Notes: generated from the letters alone by a model not told the origin. A stretch of DNA of 64,000 nucleotides from Mycobacterium heidelbergense (GCF_010730745.1 NZ_AP022615.1:3286001-3350000); one strand, 5' to 3'; positions 39,417-49,503 are shown, counted from the stretch's first letter. Numbers and translations: made by a program.

Positions 39417-41102
39417 ATGAAAGTAATGGCGCAGCTGGCGATGGTGATGAACCTCGACAAATGCATCGGCTGCCACACCTGCTCGGTCACCTGCAAGCAG
39501 GCCTGGACCAACCGCTCGGGCACCGAGTACGTGTGGTTCAACAACGTGGAAACCCGTCCGGGCCAAGGCTATCCGCGCACCTACGAGGATCAGGAGCGCT
39601 GGCGCGGCGGCTGGATGCGCGACAAGAAGGGCCGGCTGCGGCTGCGCGACGGCGGCCGAATCCACAAGCTGCTGCGGATCTTCGCCAACCCCAAGCTGCC
39701 GACCATCGACGAATACTACGAGCCGTGGACCTACGACTACGAAAACCTGACCACGGCGCCGGCGGGTGACACCTTCCCCACGGCCGCGCCGCGGAGCCTG
39801 ATCACCGGCGAGCCGATGAAGGTGTCGTGGGGACCGAACTGGGACGACAACCTGGCCGGGTCACCGGAAATCCTGTCCGGCGACCCGATCCTGAAGAAGG
39901 TCAGTGATGAGGTCAGGCTGAAGCTCGAAGAGACCTTCATGTTCTACCTGCCGCGGATCTGCGAGCACTGCCTCAACCCGTCCTGCGTGGCGTCGTGCCC
40001 GTCGGGGGCGATGTACAAGCGCAGCGAGGACGGCATCGTCCTGGTCGACCAGGACCGCTGCCGCGGCTGGCGGATGTGTGTGTCCGGATGCCCTTACAAG
40101 AAGGTGTATTTCAACCACAAGACCGGCAAGGCCGAGAAGTGCACGCTGTGCTATCCGCGGATGGAGGTCGGGCTGCCGACGATCTGCTCGGAGACCTGCG
40201 TGGGGCGGCTGCGTTATCTCGGGCTGGTGCTCTACGACGTCGACCGGGTGCTCGAGGCCGCGTCCGTGGAAGACGACAAAGACCTCTACGAGGCGCAGTG
40301 CCGAATCCTGTTGGATCCCAACGACCCCGAGGTGATCGCCGGCGCGCGCGCCGGCGGAATCTCCGACGAGTGGATCGAGGCCGCGCAGCGTTCCCCGGTG
40401 TACGCGCTGATCAACAAGTACAAGGTGGCGCTGCCGTTGCACCCGGAGTACCGGACCATGCCGATGGTCTGGTACATCCCGCCGCTGTCGCCGGTGGTCG
40501 ACGCGGTCAGCCGGGACGGGCACGACGGCGAGGAGCTGGGCAACCTGTTCGGCGCGCTGGACGCGCTGCGCATCCCGATGCAATACCTGGCCGAATTGTT
40601 CACCGCGGGCGACACGCGCGTCGTCGAGGGTGTGCTGCGGCGGCTGGCCGCGATGCGCTCCTACATGCGCGACATCAACCTGGGCCGGGAGACCCAGCCC
40701 CACATACCGCACGCCGTCGGGATGACCGAGGAACAGCTCTACGACATGTACCGGCTGCTGGCGATCGCGAAATACGAAGAGCGATACGTCATTCCGACCG
40801 CCTTCGCCCCGCAGGCCCGCGACCTGGAAGAAATGGGATGCTCGCTGTCGGGCGAGGGCGGGCCCGGAATGTACGAATCCGGTCCGTTCGGTGAGGGCAG
40901 CGGCACCCCGATGCCGGTTGCCGTGGAGACGTTCCATGCCCTGAAGCAGCGTCAGCACGGCGAGGACACGGAAAACGCCGGCGGCGGCGACCTTTCGGGT
41001 CGCGTCCGCGGGGGTGGCCGGTCCCGGGTCAACCTGCTCAACTGGGATGGTAACGGCGTGCCCGCTGGCCTGTTCCCCGAGTCGGACCCGGTGCAGCGAT
41101 GA
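39417..41102 (+). CDS. narH: Respiratory nitrate reductase beta subunit
   Basis: 561 residues from ATG 39417, with GGAG upstream. Four Fe-S binding groups: CIGCHTCSVTCK; CEHCLNPSCVASCPSG; CRGWRMCVSGCP, with the Trp typical of the [3Fe-4S] site; and CTLCYPRMEVGLPTICSETC. The C-terminus is longer and more polar (RVRGGGRSRVNLLNWDG). It carries electrons from NarI haems to NarG. Overlaps narJ by 4 nt. Confidence 0.97.
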   Translation: MKVMAQLAMVMNLDKCIGCHTCSVTCKQAWTNRSGTEYVWFNNVETRPGQGYPRTYEDQERWRGGWMRDKKGRLRLRDGGRIHKLLRIFANPKLPTIDEYYEPWTYDYENLTTAPAGDTFPTAAPRSLITGEPMKVSWGPNWDDNLAGSPEILSGDPILKKVSDEVRLKLEETFMFYLPRICEHCLNPSCVASCPSGAMYKRSEDGIVLVDQDRCRGWRMCVSGCPYKKVYFNHKTGKAEKCTLCYPRMEVGLPTICSETCVGRLRYLGLVLYDVDRVLEAASVEDDKDLYEAQCRILLDPNDPEVIAGARAGGISDEWIEAAQRSPVYALINKYKVALPLHPEYRTMPMVWYIPPLSPVVDAVSRDGHDGEELGNLFGALDALRIPMQYLAELFTAGDTRVVEGVLRRLAAMRSYMRDINLGRETQPHIPHAVGMTEEQLYDMYRLLAIAKYEERYVIPTAFAPQARDLEEMGCSLSGEGGPGMYESGPFGEGSGTPMPVAVETFHALKQRQHGEDTENAGGGDLSGRVRGGGRSRVNLLNWDGNGVPAGLFPESDPVQR

Positions 41103-41764
41103 GGCTGCTGGCCCAGGTCCGGGAACGGGCGAGCAACCGGACGATGCGGGACCGGCTGGTGTGGCAGGCGGCGTCGCTGCTGCTCGCGTATCCGGACGAC
41201 GGGCTCGCCGACCGGCTGGACACCGTCGACGAGCTGCTGGGTCACACGGGTGGTTCCGCGGCCGCGCTGCTGGGCCGGACGGTCGCGGCCCTGCGCGCCC
41301 TCGAACCGATGGCCGCCGCGACGGGCTACGTCGAAACCTTCGACATGCGCCGGCGCGCCACCATGTACCTGACGTACTGGACCGCCGGGGATACGCGCAA
41401 CCGCGGCCGGGAAATGCTGAGGTTCGCCGGCGCCTACCGGGACGCGGGTGTCGAGCCGCCGCGGGCCGAGGCGCCGGATTACCTGCCCGTCGTCCTCGAA
41501 TTCGCCGCCACGGTCGATCCCGAGGCCGGGCGCCGCCTGCTGACGGAGCACCGCGTTCCGATCGACATCCTGCGGGGCGCCCTGGTGGACGCCACGTCGC
41601 CCTACCAACACGCGATCGCGGCGGTCTGCGAGACGCTACCGGTCGCAACCGACCAGGAGGCGCGTCGGGCGGAACGGCTCGCGGAGGCCGGCCCTCCCAC
41701 GGAAGCCGTTGGGCTGCAACCGTTCACCCTGACCGTTCCGCCGAAACGCACCCAGGGGGGCTGA
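41099..41764 (+). CDS. narJ: Nitrate reductase assembly chaperone
   Basis: 221 residues from ATG 41099 (ATGA overlap with narH). All-helical TorD/NarJ family: RLVWQAASLLLAYPDD near the N-terminus and ETFDMRRRATMYLTYWTAGD, the family core. It is needed for molybdenum cofactor insertion into NarG and is not part of the final complex. Confidence 0.93.
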   Translation: MRLLAQVRERASNRTMRDRLVWQAASLLLAYPDDGLADRLDTVDELLGHTGGSAAALLGRTVAALRALEPMAAATGYVETFDMRRRATMYLTYWTAGDTRNRGREMLRFAGAYRDAGVEPPRAEAPDYLPVVLEFAATVDPEAGRRLLTEHRVPIDILRGALVDATSPYQHAIAAVCETLPVATDQEARRAERLAEAGPPTEAVGLQPFTLTVPPKRTQGG

Positions 41765-41769
41765 CGTTG

Positions 41770-42504
41770 GTGCACATGAAGTTGATCGAGATCTTCTGGG
41801 ACGACGTGCCTTACGTCGTCCTGGCGGCCGCGGCCGTCGGCACCTGGTGGCGGTACCGCTACGACAAGTTCGGCTGGACCACCCGTTCGTCGCAGATCTA
41901 CGAGTCGAAGTTGCTGTCGATCGGCAGCCCGCTGTTCCACTTCGGCAGCCTGATGGTCATCATGGGCCACGTCATGGGCCTCTTCATTCCGGAATCGTGG
42001 ACCCGGGCGGTCGGGATGAACGATCACCTGTATCACCTGCAGGCGCTGCTGCTCGGCGTGCCCGCCGGCTTCGCCGCCGTGACCGGTATCGGGTTGCTGA
42101 TCTACCGGCGGCGCACGCATGGAGCGGTCTTCCTGGCGACCACCCGCAACGACAAGCTGATGTACCTGGTGCTCACCTGCGCGTTGCTGGCGGGGCTGTG
42201 CTGCACCCTGGCGGGCGCCACACACTTCGGCGAGCTGCACGACTATCGGCAGAAGGTGTCGGTCTGGTTCCGCTCGATCTGGATCCTCGATCCGCGCGGG
42301 GACCTGATGGCGCACGCCGCGTTCTACTACCAGATCCACGTGGTGATCGCGCTCGCGTTGTTTGCCCTGTGGCCGTTCACCCGGCTGGTGCACGCGTTCA
42401 GCGCGCCCATCGCCTACCTGTTCCGGCCCTACATCGTGTACCGCACCCGCGAGGTGGCGGCAGACCGATTGGTGGGCTCGGCGCCGCGCCGCCCCGGGTG
42501 GTAG
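41770..42504 (+). CDS. narI: Respiratory nitrate reductase gamma subunit (cytochrome b)
   Basis: 244 residues from GTG 41770, nine bases after GGGGGG; TTG 41767 and ATG 41776 are alternatives. Five TM segments, with haem-ligand His in FHFGSLMVIMGHVMGLF and in FYYQIHVVIALALFALWPFTRLVH. It oxidises membrane quinol and passes electrons to NarH. Last gene of the operon; a degenerate palindromic repeat follows 6 nt after the stop. Confidence 0.95.
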   Translation: MHMKLIEIFWDDVPYVVLAAAAVGTWWRYRYDKFGWTTRSSQIYESKLLSIGSPLFHFGSLMVIMGHVMGLFIPESWTRAVGMNDHLYHLQALLLGVPAGFAAVTGIGLLIYRRRTHGAVFLATTRNDKLMYLVLTCALLAGLCCTLAGATHFGELHDYRQKVSVWFRSIWILDPRGDLMAHAAFYYQIHVVIALALFALWPFTRLVHAFSAPIAYLFRPYIVYRTREVAADRLVGSAPRRPGW

Positions 42505-42510
42505 GCGCGC

Positions 42511-42570
42511 GCCGAGCGTGCGCTGAGGGTGACGACACGCCGGCCGCGGCCGCCCTGGGTGCACGTTGGA
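42511..42570. repeat. Degenerate 60-bp palindromic repeat, family 1 copy E
   Basis: GCCGAGCGTGCG at the left, GACGACACGCCGG in the middle and GGGTGCACGTT at the right match family 1 in order and spacing, but the right arm is decayed. It lies 3' of narI. Confidence 0.55.
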
Positions 42571-42632
42571 CGAGCGGTCCGCGTGATTGGCCGGGTTCGC
42601 TATCTCCGGCGCCCGCTGCCAGAATCACCGAC

Positions 42633-44507
42633 GTGCCATTCCGCAATGTCGCCATCGTCGCCCACGTCGACCACGGCAAAACCACCCTGGTCGACGCCAT
42701 GCTGCGGCAGTCCGGCGCGCTGCACGAGCGCGGTGAGGTGCAGGAACGCGTCATGGACACCGGCGACCTGGAACGGGAGAAGGGCATCACCATCCTGGCC
42801 AAGAACACCGCCGTGCACCGCCACGACCCGGACGGGACGGTGACCGTGATCAACGTCATCGATACCCCGGGCCACGCCGACTTCGGCGGTGAGGTGGAGC
42901 GCGGGCTGTCCATGGTGGACGGGGTGCTGCTGCTGGTCGACGCGTCCGAGGGCCCGCTGCCGCAGACCCGGTTCGTGCTGCGCAAGGCGCTGGCCGCCCA
43001 CCTGCCCGTGATCCTCGTCGTCAACAAGACCGACCGGCCCGACGCGCGCATCGCCGAGGTGGTGGAGGCCAGCCACGACCTGCTGCTCGACGTGGCATCG
43101 GATCTCGACGACGAGGCGGCCGCGGCCGCCGAGCACGCGCTGGGCCTGCCGACGCTGTACGCGTCCGGGCGCGCCGGGGTCGCGAGCACCACACAGCCGG
43201 CCGACGGTCACGTTCCCGACGGCACCAACCTGGACCCGCTGTTCGAGGTCCTCGAAGAGCATGTGCCGCCGCCCCAAGGCGACCCCGACGCGCCGCTGCA
43301 GGCCCTGGTCACCAACCTGGACGCGTCCACCTTCCTGGGCCGGCTGGCGCTGATCCGCATCTACAACGGACGCATCCGCAAGGGCCAGCAGGTGGCGTGG
43401 ATCCGCGAGGAGGGCACGGCGACCGCCAAGATCACCGAGCTGCTGGCCACCGAGGGCGTGGAACGCAACCCGACCGACGAGGCCGTCGCCGGCGATATCG
43501 TCGCCGTCGCCGGCCTGCCCGAGATCATGATCGGCGACACGCTGGCCGATCTGACGAATCCCGTTGCGCTGCCAAGGATTACCGTCGACGAACCGGCGAT
43601 CTCGGTGACGATCGGGACCAACACCTCGCCGCTGGCGGGCAAGGTGCCCGGCCACAAGCTCACGGCGCGGATGGTCCGCAACCGGCTGGACGCCGAGCTG
43701 GTGGGCAACGTGTCGATCCGCGTCGTCGACATCGGCGCGCCCGACGCCTGGGAGGTGCAGGGCCGCGGCGAGCTGGCGCTGGCCGTGCTGGTCGAGCAGA
43801 TGCGGCGGGAGGGCTTCGAGCTGACCGTGGGCAAGCCGCAGGTGGTGACCAAGACCGTCGACGGCAAGCTGCACGAGCCGTTCGAGGCGATGACCGTCGA
43901 CTGCCCGGAGGAATACGTCGGCGCCGTCACGCAATTGATGGCCGCGCGCAAGGGCCGCATGGTCGACATGGCCAACCACACCACCGGCTGGGTGCGGATG
44001 GATTTCGTGGTGCCCAGCCGCGGCCTGATCGGGTGGCGCACCGACTTCCTCACCGAGACCCGCGGCACCGGCGTCGGGCACGCGGTGTTCGACGGGTACA
44101 AGCCGTGGGCGGGGGAGATCCGGGCCCGGCACACCGGGTCGCTGGTGTCCGACCGGTCCGGCACCATCACCCCGTTCGCGCTGCTGCAGCTCGCCGATCG
44201 CGGCCAGTTCTTCGTCGAGCCCGGCCAGGACACTTACCAGGGCATGGTGGTCGGAATCAACCCGCGCCCGGAGGACCTCGACGTCAACGTCACCCGCGAG
44301 AAGAAGCTGACCAACATGCGGTCGTCGACCGCGGACGTCATGGAGACGCTGGCCAAGCCGCTCGAGCTCGACCTGGAACAGGCCATGGAGTTCTGCGCGC
44401 CCGACGAGTGCGTCGAGGTGACCCCCGAGATCGTGCGGGTCCGCAAGGTCGAGCTGGACGCGACCGCCCGGGCCCGCAGCCGGGCGCGGGCCAAGGCCCG
44501 GGGCTAG
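42633..44507 (+). CDS. typA: Ribosome-associated GTPase TypA/BipA
   Basis: 624 residues from GTG 42633; CAGAAT seven bases upstream suggests a leaderless transcript. G1 is AHVDHGKTT, G3 is DTPGH and G4 is NKTD. EF-G-like domains II, III and V follow, then the BipA-specific C-terminal domain with GTGVGHAVFDGY and the basic tail ARARSRARAKARG. It acts in ribosome assembly and translation under stress. Confidence 0.95.
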   Translation: MPFRNVAIVAHVDHGKTTLVDAMLRQSGALHERGEVQERVMDTGDLEREKGITILAKNTAVHRHDPDGTVTVINVIDTPGHADFGGEVERGLSMVDGVLLLVDASEGPLPQTRFVLRKALAAHLPVILVVNKTDRPDARIAEVVEASHDLLLDVASDLDDEAAAAAEHALGLPTLYASGRAGVASTTQPADGHVPDGTNLDPLFEVLEEHVPPPQGDPDAPLQALVTNLDASTFLGRLALIRIYNGRIRKGQQVAWIREEGTATAKITELLATEGVERNPTDEAVAGDIVAVAGLPEIMIGDTLADLTNPVALPRITVDEPAISVTIGTNTSPLAGKVPGHKLTARMVRNRLDAELVGNVSIRVVDIGAPDAWEVQGRGELALAVLVEQMRREGFELTVGKPQVVTKTVDGKLHEPFEAMTVDCPEEYVGAVTQLMAARKGRMVDMANHTTGWVRMDFVVPSRGLIGWRTDFLTETRGTGVGHAVFDGYKPWAGEIRARHTGSLVSDRSGTITPFALLQLADRGQFFVEPGQDTYQGMVVGINPRPEDLDVNVTREKKLTNMRSSTADVMETLAKPLELDLEQAMEFCAPDECVEVTPEIVRVRKVELDATARARSRARAKARG

Positions 44508-44604
44508 CCACTTGGCGCGCCCGCCCCGCGAGCCGGGGGCCACCGCGAAATCTCGCCCCTGGATTCGCGGCCCCGTTACGCTCGCGAGGCCCCTCGATAC
44601 CCTG

Positions 44605-46461
44605 ATGGGCGTGCCGAGACGAGCCCGCCGCCTTTTCATGACGGTTGGCGTGGTGGTCTCGCTGGTCGGGCTGGCGCTGGCGGCCTGTACCGTCAACCCT
44701 CCGCCGGCGCCGCAAAGCACCGATACGCCGCACAACTCGCCGCCGCCGCCGCAGCGGCCCACCCAGATCATCATGGGCATCGACTCGATCGGCGCCGGGT
44801 TCAACCCGCACCTGCTGTCGGACCTGTCGCCGGTCAACGCCGCGATCAGCGCGCTGGTGTTGCCCAGCGCGTTTCGCCCGGTGCCCGACCCCAACACGCC
44901 GACGGGTTCGCGCTGGGAGATGGACCCGACCCTGTTGGTGTCCGCGGAGGTGACCAACCAAAACCCGTTCACCGTGACCTACAAGATCCGGCCCGAGGCG
45001 CAGTGGACCGACAACGCCCCAATCGCCGCCGACGACTTCTGGTACCTATGGCGGCAGATGGTCAGCCAGCCGGGGGTGGTCGATCCGGCCGGATACGACC
45101 TCATCACCGGCGTCCAATCGCTCGAGGGCGGCAAACAGGCCGTCGTCACCTTCACGCAGCCGTATCCGGCCTGGAAGGAGCTGTTCAGCAACATCCTGCC
45201 GGCCCACATCGTCAAGGACGTGCCGGGCGGTTTCGCCGCCGGGCTGGCCCGGGCCCTGCCGGTCACCGGTGGGCAGTTCCGGGTGGAGAGCATCGACCCC
45301 CAGCGCGACGAAATCCTGATCGCCCGCAACGACCGCTACTGGGGGCCGCCCGCCAAGCCCGCCCTGATCCTGTTCCGCCGTGCCGGCGCGCCGGCCGCGC
45401 TGGCCGACTCGGTGCGCAACGGCGACACCCAGGTGGCCCAGGTGCACGGGGGCTCGGCGGCCTTCGCGCAGCTGTCGGCCATCCCGGACGTGCGGACCGC
45501 GAGGATCGTGACGCCGCGGGTCATGCAGCTCACGCTGCGCGCCAACGAGCCCAAGCTGTCCGACACCCAGGTCCGCAAGGCGATCCTGGGGTTGCTCGAC
45601 GTTGACCTGCTGGCGGCCGTGGGCGCGGGCAGCGACAACACCGTCACGCTGGCGCAGGCGCAGATCCGGTCGCCGAGCGATCCCGGCTACGAGCCGACCG
45701 CGCCCCCGGCGATGACCACGCAGGCGGCGCTGGCGTTGCTGTCGTCGTCCGGATATCAGGTCGAGACCACCGCGTCGGCGTCGCCGGCGCCGACGCCCGC
45801 GAGCACCGGGCCGCCGGAGGTCATTCGCGGCCGGATCAGCAAGGACGGCCAACAGCTGTCGCTGGTGATCGGGGTGGCGGCGAACGACCCGACCTCGGTG
45901 GCGGTGGCCAACACGGCCGCCGACCAGTTGCGCAACGTCGGCATCGCCGCCCACGTCCTGGCGCTGGACCCGGTGATGCTGTATCGCGACGCGCTGGACA
46001 ACAACCAGGTGGACGCGATCGTCGGCTGGCATCGGGCCGGCGGAAACCTGGCGACGCTGCTGGCGTCGCGGTACGGCTGCCCGGCGCTGGAGTCCACGCA
46101 GGTGTCGACCTCCAGCGCCCCCACCACGACGGCCGCCGCCGTGCCGCCGGGCCCGGCCCCGGCCCCGCCCAGCCACCCGCCCGACCCGGGCGCGCTGGTG
46201 CAGGCGCCGTCGAACCTCACGGGCATCTGCGACCGCAGCATCCAGTCGAACATCGACGCCGCCCTCAACGGCGTCAAGAGCATCAACGACGTGATCACCG
46301 CCGTCGAGCCGCGGCTGTGGAACATGTCGACCGTGTTGCCGATCCTGCAGGACACCACCATCGTCGCGGCGGGCCCCAGCGTGCACAACGTCAGCCTGTC
46401 GGGCGCCGTCCCCGTCGGCATCGTCGGCGATGCCGGCCAGTGGATCAAAACTGGGCCATAA
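44605..46461 (+). CDS. lpqW: Lipoprotein LpqW
   Basis: 618 residues from ATG 44605. Lipoprotein signal with lipobox LAAC (Cys near residue 25). The mature part is an SBP_bac_5 (oligopeptide-binding) fold: IIMGIDSIGAGFNPHLLSDL, then TYKIRPEAQWTDNAPIAADD. A Pro/Ala/Thr linker lies near residues 505-540. LpqW of M. tuberculosis and M. smegmatis steers intermediates between PIMs and LM/LAM, acting with PimE, encoded upstream in this window. Confidence 0.95.
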   Translation: MGVPRRARRLFMTVGVVVSLVGLALAACTVNPPPAPQSTDTPHNSPPPPQRPTQIIMGIDSIGAGFNPHLLSDLSPVNAAISALVLPSAFRPVPDPNTPTGSRWEMDPTLLVSAEVTNQNPFTVTYKIRPEAQWTDNAPIAADDFWYLWRQMVSQPGVVDPAGYDLITGVQSLEGGKQAVVTFTQPYPAWKELFSNILPAHIVKDVPGGFAAGLARALPVTGGQFRVESIDPQRDEILIARNDRYWGPPAKPALILFRRAGAPAALADSVRNGDTQVAQVHGGSAAFAQLSAIPDVRTARIVTPRVMQLTLRANEPKLSDTQVRKAILGLLDVDLLAAVGAGSDNTVTLAQAQIRSPSDPGYEPTAPPAMTTQAALALLSSSGYQVETTASASPAPTPASTGPPEVIRGRISKDGQQLSLVIGVAANDPTSVAVANTAADQLRNVGIAAHVLALDPVMLYRDALDNNQVDAIVGWHRAGGNLATLLASRYGCPALESTQVSTSSAPTTTAAAVPPGPAPAPPSHPPDPGALVQAPSNLTGICDRSIQSNIDAALNGVKSINDVITAVEPRLWNMSTVLPILQDTTIVAAGPSVHNVSLSGAVPVGIVGDAGQWIKTGP

Positions 46462-46610
46462 GGCGGCGCGATATTGAACATTCAGGATTCTGAAAACAGC
46501 TATTTGCGAAAACACTTATTTTCGCCCAGCCGTGGCGATACGCTTGCTCATCCGTAGGATCTGCATGGCTGGGTGCCTGCCCAGTGGGACCCACTAGTCG
46601 GAGGTGCACG

Positions 46611-47768
46611 ATGTCGTTCCTGTTCGCGATGCCGGAGTGGGTGTCGGCGGCGGCAACGGATCTGGCGGGTATCGGATCGACGATCAGCACGGCCAACGTT
46701 GCTGCGGCAGTCTCGACGACCGGGATCATGCCGGCGGCCCTCGATGAGGTGTCGGCGGGCGTCGCGGCGCTGTTCGGCGCGCACGGCCAGGCATACCAGG
46801 CGATCAGCGCCCAGGCGACGCAGTTCCACGAGCAGTTCGTGCAGGCCATGACCGCGACCGCGAGCGCGTACGCCAATGCCGAGGCCAACGTCGTGCAGAC
46901 CCTGACGAGCACGATCGCCGCGCCCGCCCAGGCCGCGGCGGCCGCCGCGAGCGGGCCGGGCAACCTCTTGCAGCAACTCGAGGCCGCGGAGATCAACTTC
47001 AACACCAACCTGGTGAACGGCGAACTCAGCCTCAACCATTGGCTGCTGACCAACGAGGTCGGGCTCGAACAAGCCATCTTCGGCACCAACAGCGCCCTCA
47101 ACGGTGTGATCAACCGCGGCTTCAACGCCGGCAACCTGCTGGTGGGCACGGGTGAGCAAGCGATCAACAGCCTGGTGGGCGCGCCGGCGCCGACGAGCTT
47201 GACCTCCAGCCTGCTGACAGGCAGCGCGGCGCAGGTCTTCAACAGCGGCGCGATCGGCGGCCCGCTGGGCTCCTTCGACCAGAGCCTGGTGGTCGGCGCC
47301 GACTTCGCCGGCCTCCTGCTGGGCAGCCAGCCCGGGCAGGCGCTGTTGAGCCTGCTGCCGGCATCCACCCAGGCGGCCTTGGCGAGCGCGCCGGCGAATT
47401 TCCTGAAGGGACTCGAGACGGCGCAGCTCAGCTTCAACAGCAACCTGATCGGCAGCGAGTTCGGCCTCAACAATTCGTTGCTCACCCACGAGCTGGGGTT
47501 GGAGCAGGCCATTTTCGGCACCGACAGCGCGCTCAACGGCACGGTCAACCGCGGCTTCAACGTGGGCAACCTGCTGCTGGGCACCGGCGAGCAGGCCTTC
47601 AACACCCTTTCGGGCGCCCAGGTCGCGCAGCCGGCCTTCTTCCAGAGCCTGCTCACCGGCACCGGACAGCAGGTCTTCAACAGCGGCCAGATCGGCGGCC
47701 TGGTGGGCGCCTTCGATCAGAGCCTGGCGGCTGGCTTCGACCTGGCCGGCCTGTTCGTGGGGAGCTAA
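46611..47768 (+). CDS. PE-family protein with two tandem C-terminal modules
   Basis: 385 residues from ATG 46611 with GGAGG upstream. PE domain residues 1-95 (MSFLFAMPEW start, YxxxE-type region near AYANAEANVV). Instead of PGRS, it carries two copies of a module of about 113 residues at 125-238 and 271-383. Each contains GLEQAIFGT, NRGFN, GNLL, GTGEQA, QVFNSG, IGG and FDQSL in the same order. Probably exported by an ESX system. No PPE partner is adjacent. The gene after it shares the module. Confidence 0.85.
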   Translation: MSFLFAMPEWVSAAATDLAGIGSTISTANVAAAVSTTGIMPAALDEVSAGVAALFGAHGQAYQAISAQATQFHEQFVQAMTATASAYANAEANVVQTLTSTIAAPAQAAAAAASGPGNLLQQLEAAEINFNTNLVNGELSLNHWLLTNEVGLEQAIFGTNSALNGVINRGFNAGNLLVGTGEQAINSLVGAPAPTSLTSSLLTGSAAQVFNSGAIGGPLGSFDQSLVVGADFAGLLLGSQPGQALLSLLPASTQAALASAPANFLKGLETAQLSFNSNLIGSEFGLNNSLLTHELGLEQAIFGTDSALNGTVNRGFNVGNLLLGTGEQAFNTLSGAQVAQPAFFQSLLTGTGQQVFNSGQIGGLVGAFDQSLAAGFDLAGLFVGS

Positions 47769-47831
47769 GCCTGAGCTAAGCCCGGCTGCCGCCCCATGAG
47801 GGCGCACCGAGCCGGACGGACCGAAAGTAAC

Positions 47832-47852
47832 GGATTAATGACAAATTAATCC
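47832..47852. promoter_or_regulatory. AT-rich inverted repeat between the PE genes
   Basis: GGATTAAT, five bases, ATTAATCC: perfect 8-bp arms, strikingly AT-rich for this genome, 140 bp before the second PE start. Could be an operator or an end-of-gene hairpin of the first PE gene. Confidence 0.65.
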
Positions 47853-47991
47853 GAGCGAATATCCACAAACTCGGTTAATGCAAATAGGCGTTTTCAGGAC
47901 GCCATTTCGATACGCTGCCGCCATCGCGACACCCGCCCGATCGGGCCACGGGGGGATGGCGGTCAATTCGTGCTGAGCCGGGGAGGTATCG

Positions 47992-49503
47992 GTGTCCTTT
48001 TTCATTGCAGCGCCGGAGTTTATCGCCAATGCCGCAACGGATTTGGCGAGCATTGGTTCCACAATCGGTTCGGCCAACATCACGGCGGCCGCAGCGATAA
48101 CGGGGGTGCTGCCCGCGGCCGCCGACGAGGTTTCGGCGCAAATTGCCGCGCTGTTTTCCTCGCATGGCGTGGGGTATCAGCAGCTGAGCGCGCAGGCGGA
48201 GGCGTTTCACGACCTATTCGTCCGGAATTTGACCGCGGGCGCGAGCACCTATGCGGCCGCCGAGGCCAATGTCGTGCAAACCCTGGCCGCCGCGGTCCCC
48301 GCGCTGGGGCTGAACGTGAGCGGTGGGCTGGCGGGGCTGGAGGCCAGCCTGAGCGCCGACGTTGCGGAACTCGGTGCCTCGCTCAACGCCGCGTTCTCGG
48401 GCGGCTTCGGAATCGCCCTGCCGGGCAACGTGAATGGTGCGCTCGCCGCCCTGGGCGGCTTCTTCGGCTTCAGCCCGAGCCTGGGTGTCAGCATCGGCGC
48501 CGGCCTCTCCGGGCTGGGCGCTCAGCTCAACGCCGCGCTGACCGGGGGCCTCAGCGTCGGGCTGCCCACGCTGCTGGTCAACGCGGTCGCACCCTTCCAG
48601 GCGCTGGTCACGGCGAGCTCACCGGCCGCGTTCCTCGCCCAGCTCCAGGCGATGGAAACCGCGTTCAACGGCGCCGTGCTCAACAACGAACTCGGCTTCA
48701 ACGCGGCGCTGACCGCCCAGGAGGCGGCGTTGGAGACGGCCCTCTTCGGCGGCACCGGCGCCGTGGGCGGCGTGATCGACAGCACCTTGAACTTCTGGAA
48801 CATGGTGCTGGGCACCGGTGAGGCGACGTTCGACAGCGTGTTGGGCGTGCCGTTCCCGGCGAGCTTTCTCGGCGCCAACCTGGTGGTCGGCCCGCTCAGC
48901 GGCGTCATCGGCGGCGGCGCGCTCGGCGGGCTGCTGGGCGCCGTGGACAACAAATTCCTGTTCGACCTCAACGTCATCGGCGCGGTGGCGAGCGCGTTGA
49001 CCGGCAACGGGTCACTGCAGGCGTCCTTGGCCGCGGCCATCAATGGGCTGGGGTTGCAAGCCTCGTTGGGAGCGGCCCTCAACGGCTCGCTGTTCGCCGG
49101 GATCCCCGCCACCGGGGCGGCGTTGATCGCGGCGCCGATCGCCGGGTTGCAGGGGCTGGCGTCGGGCCAAATCGGCTTCCTCGGCAACCTGGTCACCGCG
49201 GAGACGGGCTTCAACACCAACCTGTTGGGCAGCGAGTTGTCTTGGGAAGCAAGCGTCTTCGGCCCCAACGCCTTCAACGGGGCGCTCAACCGGATCTTCA
49301 ACGTCGGCAATCTGGCCTTGCTCACCGGCGAGCAATCCGTCAACAGCTTCGTGGGCGGGGCTCAGGTTCCGGCGCTGAATGCCGGGGCCTTCCTGACGGG
49401 CGGCGGCGGGGGCGTCTTCAACACCAACGGCGGCATCGGCGGCCTGGAGGGCATCGTCGACCAGACCCTGGCCGCCGGCGCCGATCTGGCCGGGCTCCTG
49501 TAG
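47992..49503 (+). CDS. PE-family protein with shared C-terminal module
   Basis: 503 residues from GTG 47992 with GGGGAGG upstream. PE domain residues 1-95. The middle part is Gly/Ala/Leu-rich (SGGLAGLEASLSADVAELG). A diverged module copy is centred on FNGAVLNNELGFNAAL and LGTGEATFDSVLG, and a clear copy occupies the last 104 residues (FNTNLLGSELSWEASVFG to GADLAGLL). It is 223 bp after the previous PE gene and is probably its paralogue by duplication. Confidence 0.85.
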   Translation: MSFFIAAPEFIANAATDLASIGSTIGSANITAAAAITGVLPAAADEVSAQIAALFSSHGVGYQQLSAQAEAFHDLFVRNLTAGASTYAAAEANVVQTLAAAVPALGLNVSGGLAGLEASLSADVAELGASLNAAFSGGFGIALPGNVNGALAALGGFFGFSPSLGVSIGAGLSGLGAQLNAALTGGLSVGLPTLLVNAVAPFQALVTASSPAAFLAQLQAMETAFNGAVLNNELGFNAALTAQEAALETALFGGTGAVGGVIDSTLNFWNMVLGTGEATFDSVLGVPFPASFLGANLVVGPLSGVIGGGALGGLLGAVDNKFLFDLNVIGAVASALTGNGSLQASLAAAINGLGLQASLGAALNGSLFAGIPATGAALIAAPIAGLQGLASGQIGFLGNLVTAETGFNTNLLGSELSWEASVFGPNAFNGALNRIFNVGNLALLTGEQSVNSFVGGAQVPALNAGAFLTGGGGGVFNTNGGIGGLEGIVDQTLAAGADLAGLL

